Source: Mycobacterium numidiamassiliense
GTDB taxonomy: Bacteria; Actinomycetota; Actinomycetes; Mycobacteriales; Mycobacteriaceae
NCBI RefSeq assembly: GCF_900157365.1
Contig: NZ_FUEZ01000004.1
Coordinates: 1,785,066-1,849,065, forward strand
DNA length: 64,000 bases
Direction of reading: 5' to 3'
Shown here: positions 33,759-42,142 of the stretch, piece after piece
Numbering within the stretch: position 1 is the first letter of the stretch
How the letters are laid out: each line of letters starts with the position of its first letter
The notes under the pieces: generated by a model
Databases searched by the model: none
What the model was told of the DNA's origin: nothing
The model's input: the letters and a program-made list of their open reading frames with translations, nothing else
Made by a program: the position numbers and the translations under genes

Positions 33759-34754
33759 CTAGCCGGCCCAATCCGGGTCACTGGGCAGCAGGTCAGCCGG
33801 CGCGCGGCGCAACGATTCCCACGTGGTGGGCAGGCTGCGCGCCCGGTGCAGCGCGAGCGTGACGGCGTCCCGGTAGCTGGTCAGGCCGGCAGCGGGCGGC
33901 TTGATGATGTCGTCGATATCGGCGTTGCGCATCACCGCGTCGCATTCCAGCGATTCGATCAGCGGGCGCGCCAAACCGGGCGGAATCGGGGTCACGGCCC
34001 CGATCCACAGGCTGGCGATCGTCGGCGTCAAAAACGGCAGCACAATCAGGTAACGCCTGCGCAGGCCGGCGACCTCGGCGTACACCTGCATCATGTCGCC
34101 GTACTCCAGCACGTCGGGTCCGCCGATATCCCATGTCCGCGACGACGGCACCGTAGCCGTGGCCGCCGCGGCCAGGTAGTAGAGCACGTCGCTTACCGCG
34201 ATCGGCTGAATTCTGTTGTGCACCCATTTGGGCGTGGTCATCACCGGCAATCGGTTGGTGAGATGGCGGATCATTTCGAACGACGCCGACCCCGATCCGA
34301 CGACCACGCCGGCCTGCAGCACCACGGTCTCGATGCCGGAGTTGATGAGGGCCTCACCCACGGCCTTGCGTGATTCGAGATGGGGGGAGAGCTTGCGGTT
34401 GTCCGGATGCAGCCCGCCCAGATACACGACCCGGCGCACCCCAGTACGGCGGGCGGCGGTCACCACGTTGTTGACCGAGCGGTACTCCTCGGCGGCGAAA
34501 TTCCTCGACGAGCCCATCGAATGGACCAGGTAGTAGATGACGTCCATCCCGTCGAACGCTTCGATCAGCGAGTCGAGGTTGGCCAGGTCGCCGCGCACCA
34601 CCTCGGCCTGTTCGTGCCACGGCACGTCGGCCAGCTTGTCGGGGTTGCGGGCCAGCGCGCGGACTCGGTGGCCGTCATCCAGCAGTCGCGGCACCAGACG
34701 GGCGCCGATATAGCCGGTCGCTCCGGTCACCAGGCAGCGAACTTGTCCAGCCAT
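33759..34754 (-). CDS. NAD(P)-binding protein, paralogue of 31934-33037
   Basis: A 331-residue atypical SDR with VTGATGYIGARLVPRLL at the N-terminus, YYLVHSMGSS, VVYLGGLHPD, and a C-terminal TSYRDAVTLALHRA. Similarity to the 31934 gene extends along the length, including the last residues (DPDWAG against DPEWAG). The pair is convergent with the protease between them, which points to an old duplication followed by rearrangement. Function unknown; related proteins are annotated as nucleoside-diphosphate-sugar epimerases without proof. Confidence 0.8.
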   Translation of the reverse strand: MAGQVRCLVTGATGYIGARLVPRLLDDGHRVRALARNPDKLADVPWHEQAEVVRGDLANLDSLIEAFDGMDVIYYLVHSMGSSRNFAAEEYRSVNNVVTAARRTGVRRVVYLGGLHPDNRKLSPHLESRKAVGEALINSGIETVVLQAGVVVGSGSASFEMIRHLTNRLPVMTTPKWVHNRIQPIAVSDVLYYLAAAATATVPSSRTWDIGGPDVLEYGDMMQVYAEVAGLRRRYLIVLPFLTPTIASLWIGAVTPIPPGLARPLIESLECDAVMRNADIDDIIKPPAAGLTSYRDAVTLALHRARSLPTTWESLRRAPADLLPSDPDWAG

Positions 34755-34824
34755 CGATGCTCCCCCTTTCCGTTTGTCAGTTGTTCGGAACTGTCGCAGC
34801 AGAGGATGGTCATTTTTGCCGCGA

Positions 34825-35643
34825 TTATGTCGGCGGTGGATCGGTGAAGTCGGGGGTGCGGCGCTGCTGGAATGCCTTTGCGCCCTCGATGAAGTCGGGT
34901 GAGCGCAGCAGCAGGGATTGACCGCGGAACTCCCGCTCCAGCGCCGAATCCAGCTCGGTCAAGGTGGCCGCGTTGATCGACTCCTTGGTCTTGGCGTATG
35001 CCACCGCCGGGCCCGCCAGCAGTTTCGAGATGACCTTGCCCACCTCGGCGTCGAAGTCCTCGGCCGGATAGACCGCGGTGACCAGCCCCGCGGCCAACGC
35101 CTCGGCGGCCGGCAACCGCTCGGCCAGCAGCGCCATCCTCATCGCGGCGACCCGGCCGATCGCCGCCGCGACCAACGCCGACGCACCCCCGTCGGGCATC
35201 AACCCGACCTTGGTGAAGGCAAGCATGAAAAATGCTGTGTCAGAAGCCAATACGAGGTCGCATGCCAAAGCCAGGGACACACCGACCCCGGCGGCCGGCC
35301 CGTGCACGACGGCGACGACCGGCCGCGGCGACGCGGTAATTGCCCGGATGGCGCGGTTGGCCTGCCTGATGATCTCGGTGCCCGGTCCGCCGCTGCCGCT
35401 GACGTCGTCGGCGCTCATGCCGGCCCCGGAACAGAAGCCGCGGCCCGCACCGCCGAGGCGCACCACCTTGACTCGTGGATCGGTGGCCGCGCTCTCCACC
35501 GCGTCGGCGATGCCGGCGAGCACCTCGGTGGTGACGGAGTTGAGGCTGTCGGCGCGGTCGAGGGTCACCGACAGCACGCCGTCGGACAAGCTGACGTCCA
35601 GGCCTGCGACGGGAGCGAGGGTGGCGATCGCGGATTCCGGCAT
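34825..35643 (-). CDS. Crotonase-fold enoyl-CoA isomerase/hydratase (EchA11-like, PaaG-type active site)
   Basis: The 272-residue protein has the crotonase oxyanion-hole segments FCSGAGM and GPAAGVGVSLALACD. The two glutamates of true hydratases are not visible: the first position reads GVGVSLALA, and the second region reads FTKVGLMPDGG, with the Asp that serves as catalytic acid in PaaG-type isomerases. A role as a delta3-delta2-enoyl-CoA isomerase is therefore more likely than hydration. Position beside mcr matches the echA10-echA11 pair (Rv1142c, Rv1141c) of M. tuberculosis, but only one gene is present here. It is divergent from mcr. Confidence 0.85.
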   Translation of the reverse strand: MPESAIATLAPVAGLDVSLSDGVLSVTLDRADSLNSVTTEVLAGIADAVESAATDPRVKVVRLGGAGRGFCSGAGMSADDVSGSGGPGTEIIRQANRAIRAITASPRPVVAVVHGPAAGVGVSLALACDLVLASDTAFFMLAFTKVGLMPDGGASALVAAAIGRVAAMRMALLAERLPAAEALAAGLVTAVYPAEDFDAEVGKVISKLLAGPAVAYAKTKESINAATLTELDSALEREFRGQSLLLRSPDFIEGAKAFQQRRTPDFTDPPPT

Positions 35644-35753
35644 GTGCTCACCCTAGGTGACCGGCTGCGCGGCGATCCGGGGCAGCTGCGAAGATGCCAA
35701 CGACCGGTCGTTCGATCGGGACGACGTCAGGGCAGACGAAAGGTCGGTGGGTC

Positions 35754-36860
35754 ATGGCGGCTCCGTTGAACGGACCTCTGAGCGGACTCCGCGTAGTGGA
35801 GCTGGCCGGTATCGGCCCGGGTCCACATGCGGCGATGATCCTGGGGGATCTGGGCGCCGACGTGGTGCGCATCGATCGGCCGTCGTCTTTCGCCGCCGCC
35901 GGCGGCGAAGGCACGGTGAAGGACGCCATGAGCCGCAACCGTCGCATCGTCACCGCCGACCTCAAGTCCGACGAGGGACGCGAACTTGTGCTGGGCCTGA
36001 TCGCCAAGGCCGACGTGTTGATCGAGGGCTACCGGCCCGGCGTCACCGAGCGGCTGGGCCTGGGTCCGCAGGACTGCGCGAAGGTCAACGACCGCCTGAT
36101 TTACGGCCGGATGACCGGCTGGGGTCAGGCCGGCCCGCGCAGCCAGCAAGCGGGCCACGACATCAACTACATCTCGCTGAACGGGATCCTGCATGCCATC
36201 GGCCGGGCGGGCGAGCGGCCGGTGCCACCCCTGAATTTGGTCGGCGACTTCGGCGGCGGGTCGATGTTCTTGCTGGTCGGGATCCTGTCCGCACTGTGGG
36301 AGCGGCAAAAGTCGGGCAAGGGGCAGGTCGTCGACGCGGCCATGGTCGACGGCTCCAGCGTGCTCGTCCAGATGATGTGGCAGATGCGCAGTTCCGGGTT
36401 GTGGTCCGACGAGCGCGGCACCAACATGCTGGACAGCGGCGCACCCTACTACGACACCTACGAGTGCGCCGACGGCCGCTACGTCGCGGTCGGTGCCATC
36501 GAGCCGCAGTTCTACGCCGCCATGCTGGCTGGGCTGGGGCTGGACAACGCCGACCTGCCGGGGCAGAACGACGTCAGTCGCTGGCCCGAACTGCGGGCCG
36601 TGTTCACCGAAACGTTCGGCCGCCACGACCGCGACCACTGGGCCAAGGTGTTCGCCGACTCCGACGCCTGTGTCACGCCGGTGCTGGCCTTCGGCGAGGT
36701 GCAGACCGAGCCGCACATCACCGAGCGCGACACCTTCTACGAAGTCAACGGCGGTCTGCAGCCCCGGGCCGCCCCGCGGTTCTCCCGGACCGCGCCGGAC
36801 ACCCCGCGCCCGGCGGTGCCGGTGACCGACGCCCAGGCCGTCCTCGACGACTGGGTATAG
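35754..36860 (+). CDS. mcr: Alpha-methylacyl-CoA racemase
   Basis: MCR interconverts (R)- and (S)-2-methylacyl-CoA, a step needed before beta-oxidation of branched chains such as the cholesterol side chain. The 368-residue CoA-transferase family III protein has the catalytic pair: His135 in GHDINYIS and Asp165 in LVGDFGGGS, equivalent to His126 and Asp156 of the well-studied M. tuberculosis enzyme. Compared with that 360-residue protein it carries a short insert near residue 46 (SFAAAGGEG). The ATG at 35754 follows AAAGGTCGGTGGGTC. It sits in the usual Rv1141c-Rv1144 setting and probably forms a unit with the SDR at 36913. Confidence 0.95.
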   Translation: MAAPLNGPLSGLRVVELAGIGPGPHAAMILGDLGADVVRIDRPSSFAAAGGEGTVKDAMSRNRRIVTADLKSDEGRELVLGLIAKADVLIEGYRPGVTERLGLGPQDCAKVNDRLIYGRMTGWGQAGPRSQQAGHDINYISLNGILHAIGRAGERPVPPLNLVGDFGGGSMFLLVGILSALWERQKSGKGQVVDAAMVDGSSVLVQMMWQMRSSGLWSDERGTNMLDSGAPYYDTYECADGRYVAVGAIEPQFYAAMLAGLGLDNADLPGQNDVSRWPELRAVFTETFGRHDRDHWAKVFADSDACVTPVLAFGEVQTEPHITERDTFYEVNGGLQPRAAPRFSRTAPDTPRPAVPVTDAQAVLDDWV

Positions 36861-36912
36861 TCCCGACCAACAGGTTGGTAGGCAGCTGGTTCGACGAGAG
36901 GGAAGGACTCGG

Positions 36913-37665
36913 ATGGAGATCAAGGACGCCGTCGCGGTCGTCACCGGGGGCGCGTCAGGCCTGGGCCTGGCCACCACCAAGCGCTTGCTGGACGCGGGCG
37001 CGCAAGTGGTGGTGATCGACCTGCGCGGCGAAGAAGCGGTTCGTGAACTCGGCGATCGCGCCCGCTTCGTCGAGGCCGATGTCACCGATGAAGCCGGCGT
37101 CGGCAACGCACTCGACGTGGCCGAGTCGCTGGGCCCGCTGCGCATCAACGTCAACTGTGCCGGCATCGGCAACGCCATCAAGACGTTGTCCAAGGACGGC
37201 CCGTTCCCGCTGGACGCGTTCAAGAAGGTGGTCGGGGTCAACCTGATCGGCACCTTCAACGTGCTGCGGCTGGCCGCCGAGCGCATCGCCAAGACCGAAC
37301 CACTCGGCGAGGAACGCGGCGTCATCATCAACACCGCCTCGGTCGCCGCGTTCGACGGTCAGATCGGCCAGGCCGCCTACTCGGCGTCCAAGGGCGGCGT
37401 CGTCGGTATGACGCTGCCGATCGCGCGCGACCTGTCGCGCGAGCTGATCCGCGTGGTGACCATCGCGCCGGGATTGTTCAAGACCCCGCTGCTGGGCTCG
37501 TTGCCCGAGGAGGCACAGAAGTCGCTCGGCAAGCAGGTCCCGCACCCGGCTCGGCTGGGTGACCCCGACGAGTACGGGGCGCTGGCGGTGCACATCATCG
37601 AGAACCCGATGCTCAACGGCGAGGTCATCCGCCTGGACGGCGCGATCCGCATGGCGCCGCGCTGA
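36913..37665 (+). CDS. Short-chain dehydrogenase (Rv1144 type, HSD10-like)
   Basis: A 250-residue classical SDR. The cofactor motif TGGASGLGL is at residues 12-20, the catalytic Ser in NTASVAAF, and Tyr/Lys in AAYSASKGG. The pattern and length match human type-10 17-beta-hydroxysteroid/3-hydroxyacyl-CoA dehydrogenase and Rv1144. It follows mcr by 52 bases and ends before a strong terminator, so mcr and this gene form one transcript. The likely reaction is oxidation of a 2-methyl-3-hydroxyacyl-CoA, which fits the racemase beside it; this is inference. Confidence 0.9.
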   Translation: MEIKDAVAVVTGGASGLGLATTKRLLDAGAQVVVIDLRGEEAVRELGDRARFVEADVTDEAGVGNALDVAESLGPLRINVNCAGIGNAIKTLSKDGPFPLDAFKKVVGVNLIGTFNVLRLAAERIAKTEPLGEERGVIINTASVAAFDGQIGQAAYSASKGGVVGMTLPIARDLSRELIRVVTIAPGLFKTPLLGSLPEEAQKSLGKQVPHPARLGDPDEYGALAVHIIENPMLNGEVIRLDGAIRMAPR

Positions 37666-37688
37666 CCGGGTTTTCTGCGCTCGACAAA

Positions 37689-37720
37689 ACGAAAGCCCCC
37701 GCCGTGGCGGGGGCTTTCGT
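37689..37720. terminator. Strong hairpin terminator, 15-bp perfect stem
   Basis: ACGAAAGCCCCCGCC (37689-37703) pairs fully with GGCGGGGGCTTTCGT (37706-37720) around a two-base centre. The CTTTCGTT on the plus side is a short T-rich tail. It ends the mcr-SDR transcript and, being symmetric, could also end the minus-strand small ORFs at 37734-37940. Confidence 0.85.
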
Positions 37721-37733
37721 TAGAGAGAAGAGA

Positions 37734-37802
37734 TCAATGGGACCGACGGAACCATCGACTGACGTTGGGTTCGGCCATAAGTAGCCGCGCGAGCACGCTC
37801 AT
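37734..37802 (-). CDS. Possible 22-codon small ORF
   Basis: MSVLARLLMAEPNVSRWFRRSH, split here for length as MSVLARLLMAEPN and VSRWFRRSH, is encoded just below the 43-codon ORF and above the shared terminator. Its ATG lies seven bases after the stop of that ORF. There is no other support; it may be chance. Confidence 0.25.
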   Translation of the reverse strand: MSVLARLLMAEPNVSRWFRRSH

Positions 37803-37808
37803 GGACGG

Positions 37809-37940
37809 TCAGCTCGCCGCCTGCAGGTGTTGCCAGTCTTCGAGCTGCTCTGAGGTCTCACCCTCCACAAGCATGTCGCCGTGGTAGAGGGCTTCGAAGT
37901 CGGCCTTGATGACATCGGCACTGGTGTCGTCGATCCACAT
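37809..37940 (-). CDS. Small acidic protein, 43 residues, unknown
   Basis: An ATG at 37940 opens a 43-codon frame encoding an acidic peptide with MWIDDTSADVIKADFEALY at its start and TSEQLEDWQHLQAAS at its end. The composition (Asp/Glu-rich, two Trp) is unlike a chance GC-rich frame, which would give many Arg and Pro. It lies alone in the gap between the mcr operon and mmpL13 and reads towards the strong terminator. No clear ribosome-binding site is seen. I do not recognise the family. Confidence 0.5.
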   Translation of the reverse strand: MWIDDTSADVIKADFEALYHGDMLVEGETSEQLEDWQHLQAAS

Positions 37941-38212
37941 GACACTGAGCCTAAGTGCAACCATTAAGGAATCTTTGAGTCACGATTCGGAAAATGGTGG
38001 CAATTTACTCGCCGGTAGCGTTACTGGGCAGTAACAGCCGGATCCGGCCGATGAGCTGGCGGCCTACGGACCACTTTTCCCGCCCTCCTGAACCATCCGC
38101 GCGCCCATCTCGTGCCTGGGAGAGGTGCTGTTTGACACCTGTAATTTAGCGTTGGTAAGTTCCCGCGATATGGCGTGAGCCAGGGCGTATGCCCAGGGGG
38201 AGGACGGCAAGG

Positions 38213-40558
38213 ATGCTGCAACGGATCGCCCGACTGGGCATTGCGGCGCCGCGACGAATCCTTGCGGTAGGCGTGCTGATCTTCATCGCCGCGGCGGTCT
38301 TCGGCATCCCGGTCGCAAAGAGTCTGGCTCCCGGAGGATTTCAAGATCCCCACTCCGAGTCCTCGCGCGCCATCGCGGTGATGACCGACAAGTTCGGGCA
38401 GAGCGGTCAGCAGCTGCTGATCCTGGTGACGGCTCCCGCGGGCGCCAACAGCGACCCGGCCCGCACGGTAGGCGCCAACCTCGTCGAGCAGTTGCAACAC
38501 TCGCCGCTGGTGTACAACGTCTCGTCGCCCTGGACCGCCCCGCCGCAGGCCCAGGCCGACCTGCTGAGCAAAGACGGCAAGTCGGGGTTGATCGTGGTCA
38601 ACCTCAAAGGCGGCGAAAACAACGCCCAGAACAATGCCCAGACCCTCGCGGACCAGTTCGTGCACGATCGCGGTGAGGTGACCGTCCGCGCCGGCGGCTC
38701 GGCGATGCAGTACGCCCAGATCAACACGCAGAACCAGGACGACCTCCTGATCATGGAGATCATCGCGATCCCGCTCAGCTTCCTGGTGCTGATCTGGGTG
38801 TTCGGCGGGCTGCTGGCCGCGGCGCTGCCGATGACCCTCGGCGCGCTGGCCGTCGTCGGCTCGATGTCGGTGTTGCGGCTTTTCACCTTTACCACTGAAG
38901 TGTCGGTCTTCGCGCTGAACCTGAGCACGGCCCTGAGCCTGGCGCTGGCCATCGATTACACGCTGCTGATCGTCAGTCGCTACCGCGACGAATTGGCCGA
39001 GGGCGCTGACCGGGAACAGGCACTGATCCGGACCATGGCGACCTCCGGTCGTACCGTGCTGTTCTCCGCGGTCACCGTCGCGTTGTCGATGTCGGCGACG
39101 GCGCTGTTCCCGATGTATTTCCTGCGGTCGTTCGCCTACGCCGGGGTGGCGACCGTGTTCTTCGTCGCGACTTCATCCATCGTGCTCACCCCCGCCGCGA
39201 TCGCGTTGCTGGGTCCGCGGCTGGATTCGCTGGACGTGCGGCGGCTGGGGCGCCGGATGCTGGGTCGCCCCGACCCGGTGCCCAAACCCATCGAGCTGGG
39301 GGTACCGCCCACTCGTGGGGGACAGTTCTGGTACCGGTCGAGCAAGTTCGTCATGCGCCACTGGCTGTCCACCGGTGTGGTCGTCGTCGCGCTGCTGATC
39401 CTGCTCGGCGTGCCGTTCGCCTCGGTGCGGTGGGGGTTCCCCGACGACCGGGTGCTGCCGCCGTCGACATCGTCGCATCAGGTCGGTGATCAGTTGCGCG
39501 ACAATTTCGCGCACGACTTCTCGACGTCGGTGCCCGTCGTCATCCCCGACGCTGGTGGGGTGGACCCGGCCGATCTCGACAAGTACGCGGCCGACCTATC
39601 CCGGGTCCCCGACGTGTCGGCGGTGTCGGCGCCGGGCGGGACGTTCGTGAACGGGAACCGGGTGGGGCCGCCGACGGCGGCCACCGGGTCGGCCGACGGC
39701 AGCGCTTTCCTGACAGTGAGCAGTACCGCGCCGCTGTTCTCGCAGGCCTCCGACACCCAGCTCGCACGGTTGCACGAGGTGGCCGGGCCGGCCGGCAGAA
39801 CCGTCGAGATGGCCGGCGTCGCACAGGTCAACCGGGACAGCGTGGACGCCGTGACCGAGCGGCTGCCGCTGGTGCTGGGGCTGATGGCCGCCATCACCTT
39901 CGTGTTGCTGTTCCTGCTCACCGGGAGCGTGGTGCTGCCGGTGAAGGCGCTGCTGTGCAACGTGTTGTCCTTGACCGCGGCGTTCGGCGCGCTGGTGTGG
40001 ATCTTCCAGGACGGACATCTCGGCGCGCTGGGCACGACGCCGAGCGGCACGCTGGTGGCGAACATGCCGGTGCTGCTGTTCTGCATCGCGTTCGGCTTGT
40101 CCATGGATTACGAGGTGTTCCTGCTCGCGAGGATCCGCGAGTACTGGCAGGCCTCCGGCACCTCGCGATCCGCGGCTCCGGCCGAGGCGCACGCCGCCAA
40201 CGACGAAAGTGTGGCGCTCGGTGTGGCCCGCACCGGCCGGGTCATCACGGCGGCGGCGCTGGTGATGTCGATGTCGTTCGCCGCGCTGATCGCCGCCCAC
40301 GTGTCGTTCATGCGGATGTTTGGTCTCGGCCTCACACTGGCCGTGCTCGCCGACGCCACCCTGGTGCGGATGGTGGTGGTTCCGGCGTTCATGCATGTGA
40401 TGGGCCGGTGGAACTGGTGGGCGCCCAAGCCGCTGGTGTGGGTGCACGAGCGTGTCGGCATCGGTGAGGGGCCGGCGGCTGAACCGGTCGCACCCGGGGT
40501 CGACCCGGCGCAGCACAACGGGAGACCGGTCGACGGGTCGGTCATCAAGATCGGTTAG
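38213..40558 (+). CDS. mmpL13: MmpL13, RND-family lipid transporter, undivided
   Basis: MmpL proteins are inner-membrane RND transporters that export envelope lipids. The 781-residue product has the expected layout: one N-terminal helix (about 15-35), a first periplasmic domain, six helices (about 190-360), a helix near 390, a second periplasmic domain, and five to six helices to residue 740. Proton-relay Asp/Tyr pairs are visible in ALAIDYTLLIVSRYRDE and FGLSMDYEVFLLARIRE. In M. tuberculosis the locus is split into mmpL13a and mmpL13b (Rv1145, Rv1146); here one frame runs through. I prefer the ATG at 38213, with GGAGG nine bases upstream, over that at 38189. No mmpS gene adjoins. Confidence 0.92.
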   Translation: MLQRIARLGIAAPRRILAVGVLIFIAAAVFGIPVAKSLAPGGFQDPHSESSRAIAVMTDKFGQSGQQLLILVTAPAGANSDPARTVGANLVEQLQHSPLVYNVSSPWTAPPQAQADLLSKDGKSGLIVVNLKGGENNAQNNAQTLADQFVHDRGEVTVRAGGSAMQYAQINTQNQDDLLIMEIIAIPLSFLVLIWVFGGLLAAALPMTLGALAVVGSMSVLRLFTFTTEVSVFALNLSTALSLALAIDYTLLIVSRYRDELAEGADREQALIRTMATSGRTVLFSAVTVALSMSATALFPMYFLRSFAYAGVATVFFVATSSIVLTPAAIALLGPRLDSLDVRRLGRRMLGRPDPVPKPIELGVPPTRGGQFWYRSSKFVMRHWLSTGVVVVALLILLGVPFASVRWGFPDDRVLPPSTSSHQVGDQLRDNFAHDFSTSVPVVIPDAGGVDPADLDKYAADLSRVPDVSAVSAPGGTFVNGNRVGPPTAATGSADGSAFLTVSSTAPLFSQASDTQLARLHEVAGPAGRTVEMAGVAQVNRDSVDAVTERLPLVLGLMAAITFVLLFLLTGSVVLPVKALLCNVLSLTAAFGALVWIFQDGHLGALGTTPSGTLVANMPVLLFCIAFGLSMDYEVFLLARIREYWQASGTSRSAAPAEAHAANDESVALGVARTGRVITAAALVMSMSFAALIAAHVSFMRMFGLGLTLAVLADATLVRMVVVPAFMHVMGRWNWWAPKPLVWVHERVGIGEGPAAEPVAPGVDPAQHNGRPVDGSVIKIG

Positions 40559-40720
40559 CGCCGGGGCGTTATTCGCCAAACCCGCATCTGCCGTTTGATG
40601 ATCCCGATAATGTATGGTCTTCCACTTGAGTGGGCGCGTGGGACCGGCTTAGCGGGTCCGCAACGCAAAGGTCTCGGGCAACGGCCCGGGCGGGGGATTT
40701 GCCTTGGAGGAGCTTCGGGT

Positions 40721-41449
40721 ATGACGCAGGCCGCGGTCAGGTCGGTCGACCATCCGTTCTTTGCCCGGGTGTGGCCCGTCGCCGTCAATCACGAGGCCCC
40801 GGTGATACGCGCCCTGCGTCAGGAGAACCTGGTCGGCCTGTCCGGCCGCGTGCTGGAAGTCGGGGCTGGTATCGGAACGAACTTTCCCCTCTACCCCGAC
40901 TCGGTCGAGCAGGTGATCGCCATCGAACCCGAACCGCGGCTGGCCGCCCGGGCTCGGGCCGCGGCTGCCGTTACGCCGGTTCCGATCCAGGTGATCGACG
41001 CGACGGTCGAGGAATTCGGCACTGGCGCGCAATTCGACGCGGTGGTGTGCTCGCTGGTGTTGTGCTCGGTGAGCGATCCCGATGGTGTGCTGCGGCAGCT
41101 GATGTCGGTTCTGCTGCCGGGTGGACAGCTGCGCTATCTCGAGCATGTGGCCAGCACCGGCGCACGGGGCCGGTTGCAGCGGTTTGCCGACGCGACGGTG
41201 TGGCCGAAGTTTCTCGGCAACTGCCACACCCATCGCGATACCGAGCGCTCGATCGTCGACGCCGGGTTCGAGGTGGACAACTCCCGGCGGGAGTTCACGC
41301 TGCCGTTCTTGACGATCCGGCCGGTGGTGTCGGAGCTGGCGCTGGGCCGGGCCCGCAAGCCTTTGGCAGGTGTCGGTTTTACTTCAGCAGGGCGGGCAGC
41401 CGTTGCAGCAGGCCGGGCAGCGCCTGGCTCGCCGGCTCGCGGATACTGA
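40721..41449 (+). CDS. SAM-dependent methyltransferase (Rv1147 type)
   Basis: A 242-residue class I methyltransferase. Motif I is VLEVGAGIGTNFPLY, the acidic residue closing strand 2 is in AIEPEPRLA, and the post-core contains LLPGGQLRYLEHV. The ending of the conserved region (RHTERSI-like HRDTERSIVDAGF) resembles the methyltransferase-like METTL7/UbiE-type family. The ATG at 40721 has GGAGGAG eight bases upstream. The last 24 codons run antisense into the 3' end of the sirtuin gene (overlap 41379-41449) and look like read-through after loss of an earlier stop; M. tuberculosis Rv1147 is about 216 residues. Confidence 0.85.
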   Translation: MTQAAVRSVDHPFFARVWPVAVNHEAPVIRALRQENLVGLSGRVLEVGAGIGTNFPLYPDSVEQVIAIEPEPRLAARARAAAAVTPVPIQVIDATVEEFGTGAQFDAVVCSLVLCSVSDPDGVLRQLMSVLLPGGQLRYLEHVASTGARGRLQRFADATVWPKFLGNCHTHRDTERSIVDAGFEVDNSRREFTLPFLTIRPVVSELALGRARKPLAGVGFTSAGRAAVAAGRAAPGSPARGY

Positions 41450-42095
41450 TCGTCGCGCTCGACGACAGCGGGGTGGGCTCGGGATTGACCTCGATCACGG
41501 CCTTACCGCGGGCCAGCGCAAGCTCCGGCAGGCCCGCCGCCGGGTAGACGATTGCAGAGGTTCCCACCACCACCACGACGTCGGCGCCCTCGGTCGCCTC
41601 GACGGCCCGCTGCCACGGCCCCTGGGGTAGCGGCTCGCCGAACCAGACGATGTCCGGACGAATCAGGCCGCCGCACCTTGGGCACACGGGCGGTTCGACT
41701 TCCAGCGCGGGTTCGGCCATCGCCGGTAACGGCTCGTTGTAAGGCAGACCGCAACTGGCGCAACGGAATTCGAACAGACTTCCGTGCAGGTGGTGTACCG
41801 GGCTGCTGCCCGCGCGCTCATGCAGGTCATCGACGTTCTGGGTGACGACGCTGACCTCGGCATAGTCCTCCCAGGCGGCGATGGCGCGGTGCCCGTCGTT
41901 GGGTTCGACGGCGGACACCAGGTGGTGGCGCCACAGATACCAGCCCCACACGCGTTCGGGATTGTCGCGCCATCCCTGGGTGCTGGACAGCTGGTACGGA
42001 TCGAAGCGGGCCCACAAGCCGTTCTTGTCGTCGCGAAATGTCGGCACCCCGCTTTCCGCGGAGATCCCGGCACCACTGAGCACCGTCACTCGCAT
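41379..42095 (-). CDS. cobB: Sir2-family NAD-dependent deacylase (desuccinylase type)
   Basis: The 238-residue sirtuin removes acyl groups from lysine with NAD. Motifs: GAGISAESGVPTFRD (8-22), TQNVDDLHERAG (85-96), catalytic His104 in HLHGS, and a zinc site from CASC (112-115) and CPRC. The helix GWYLWRHH carries Tyr53 and Arg56 in the YxxR arrangement that marks class III sirtuins active on succinyl- and malonyl-lysine (human SIRT5 Tyr102/Arg105). This fits reports that the M. tuberculosis homologue Rv1151c is a desuccinylase. It is divergent from the GntR gene and overlaps the methyltransferase gene at its 3' end. Confidence 0.93.
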   Translation of the reverse strand: MRVTVLSGAGISAESGVPTFRDDKNGLWARFDPYQLSSTQGWRDNPERVWGWYLWRHHLVSAVEPNDGHRAIAAWEDYAEVSVVTQNVDDLHERAGSSPVHHLHGSLFEFRCASCGLPYNEPLPAMAEPALEVEPPVCPRCGGLIRPDIVWFGEPLPQGPWQRAVEATEGADVVVVVGTSAIVYPAAGLPELALARGKAVIEVNPEPTPLSSSATISIREPASQALPGLLQRLPALLK

Positions 42096-42142
42096 TCACC
42101 AAACATAGCCGGGCCCGACCGATGCTGGGTGATACTGGTTAC

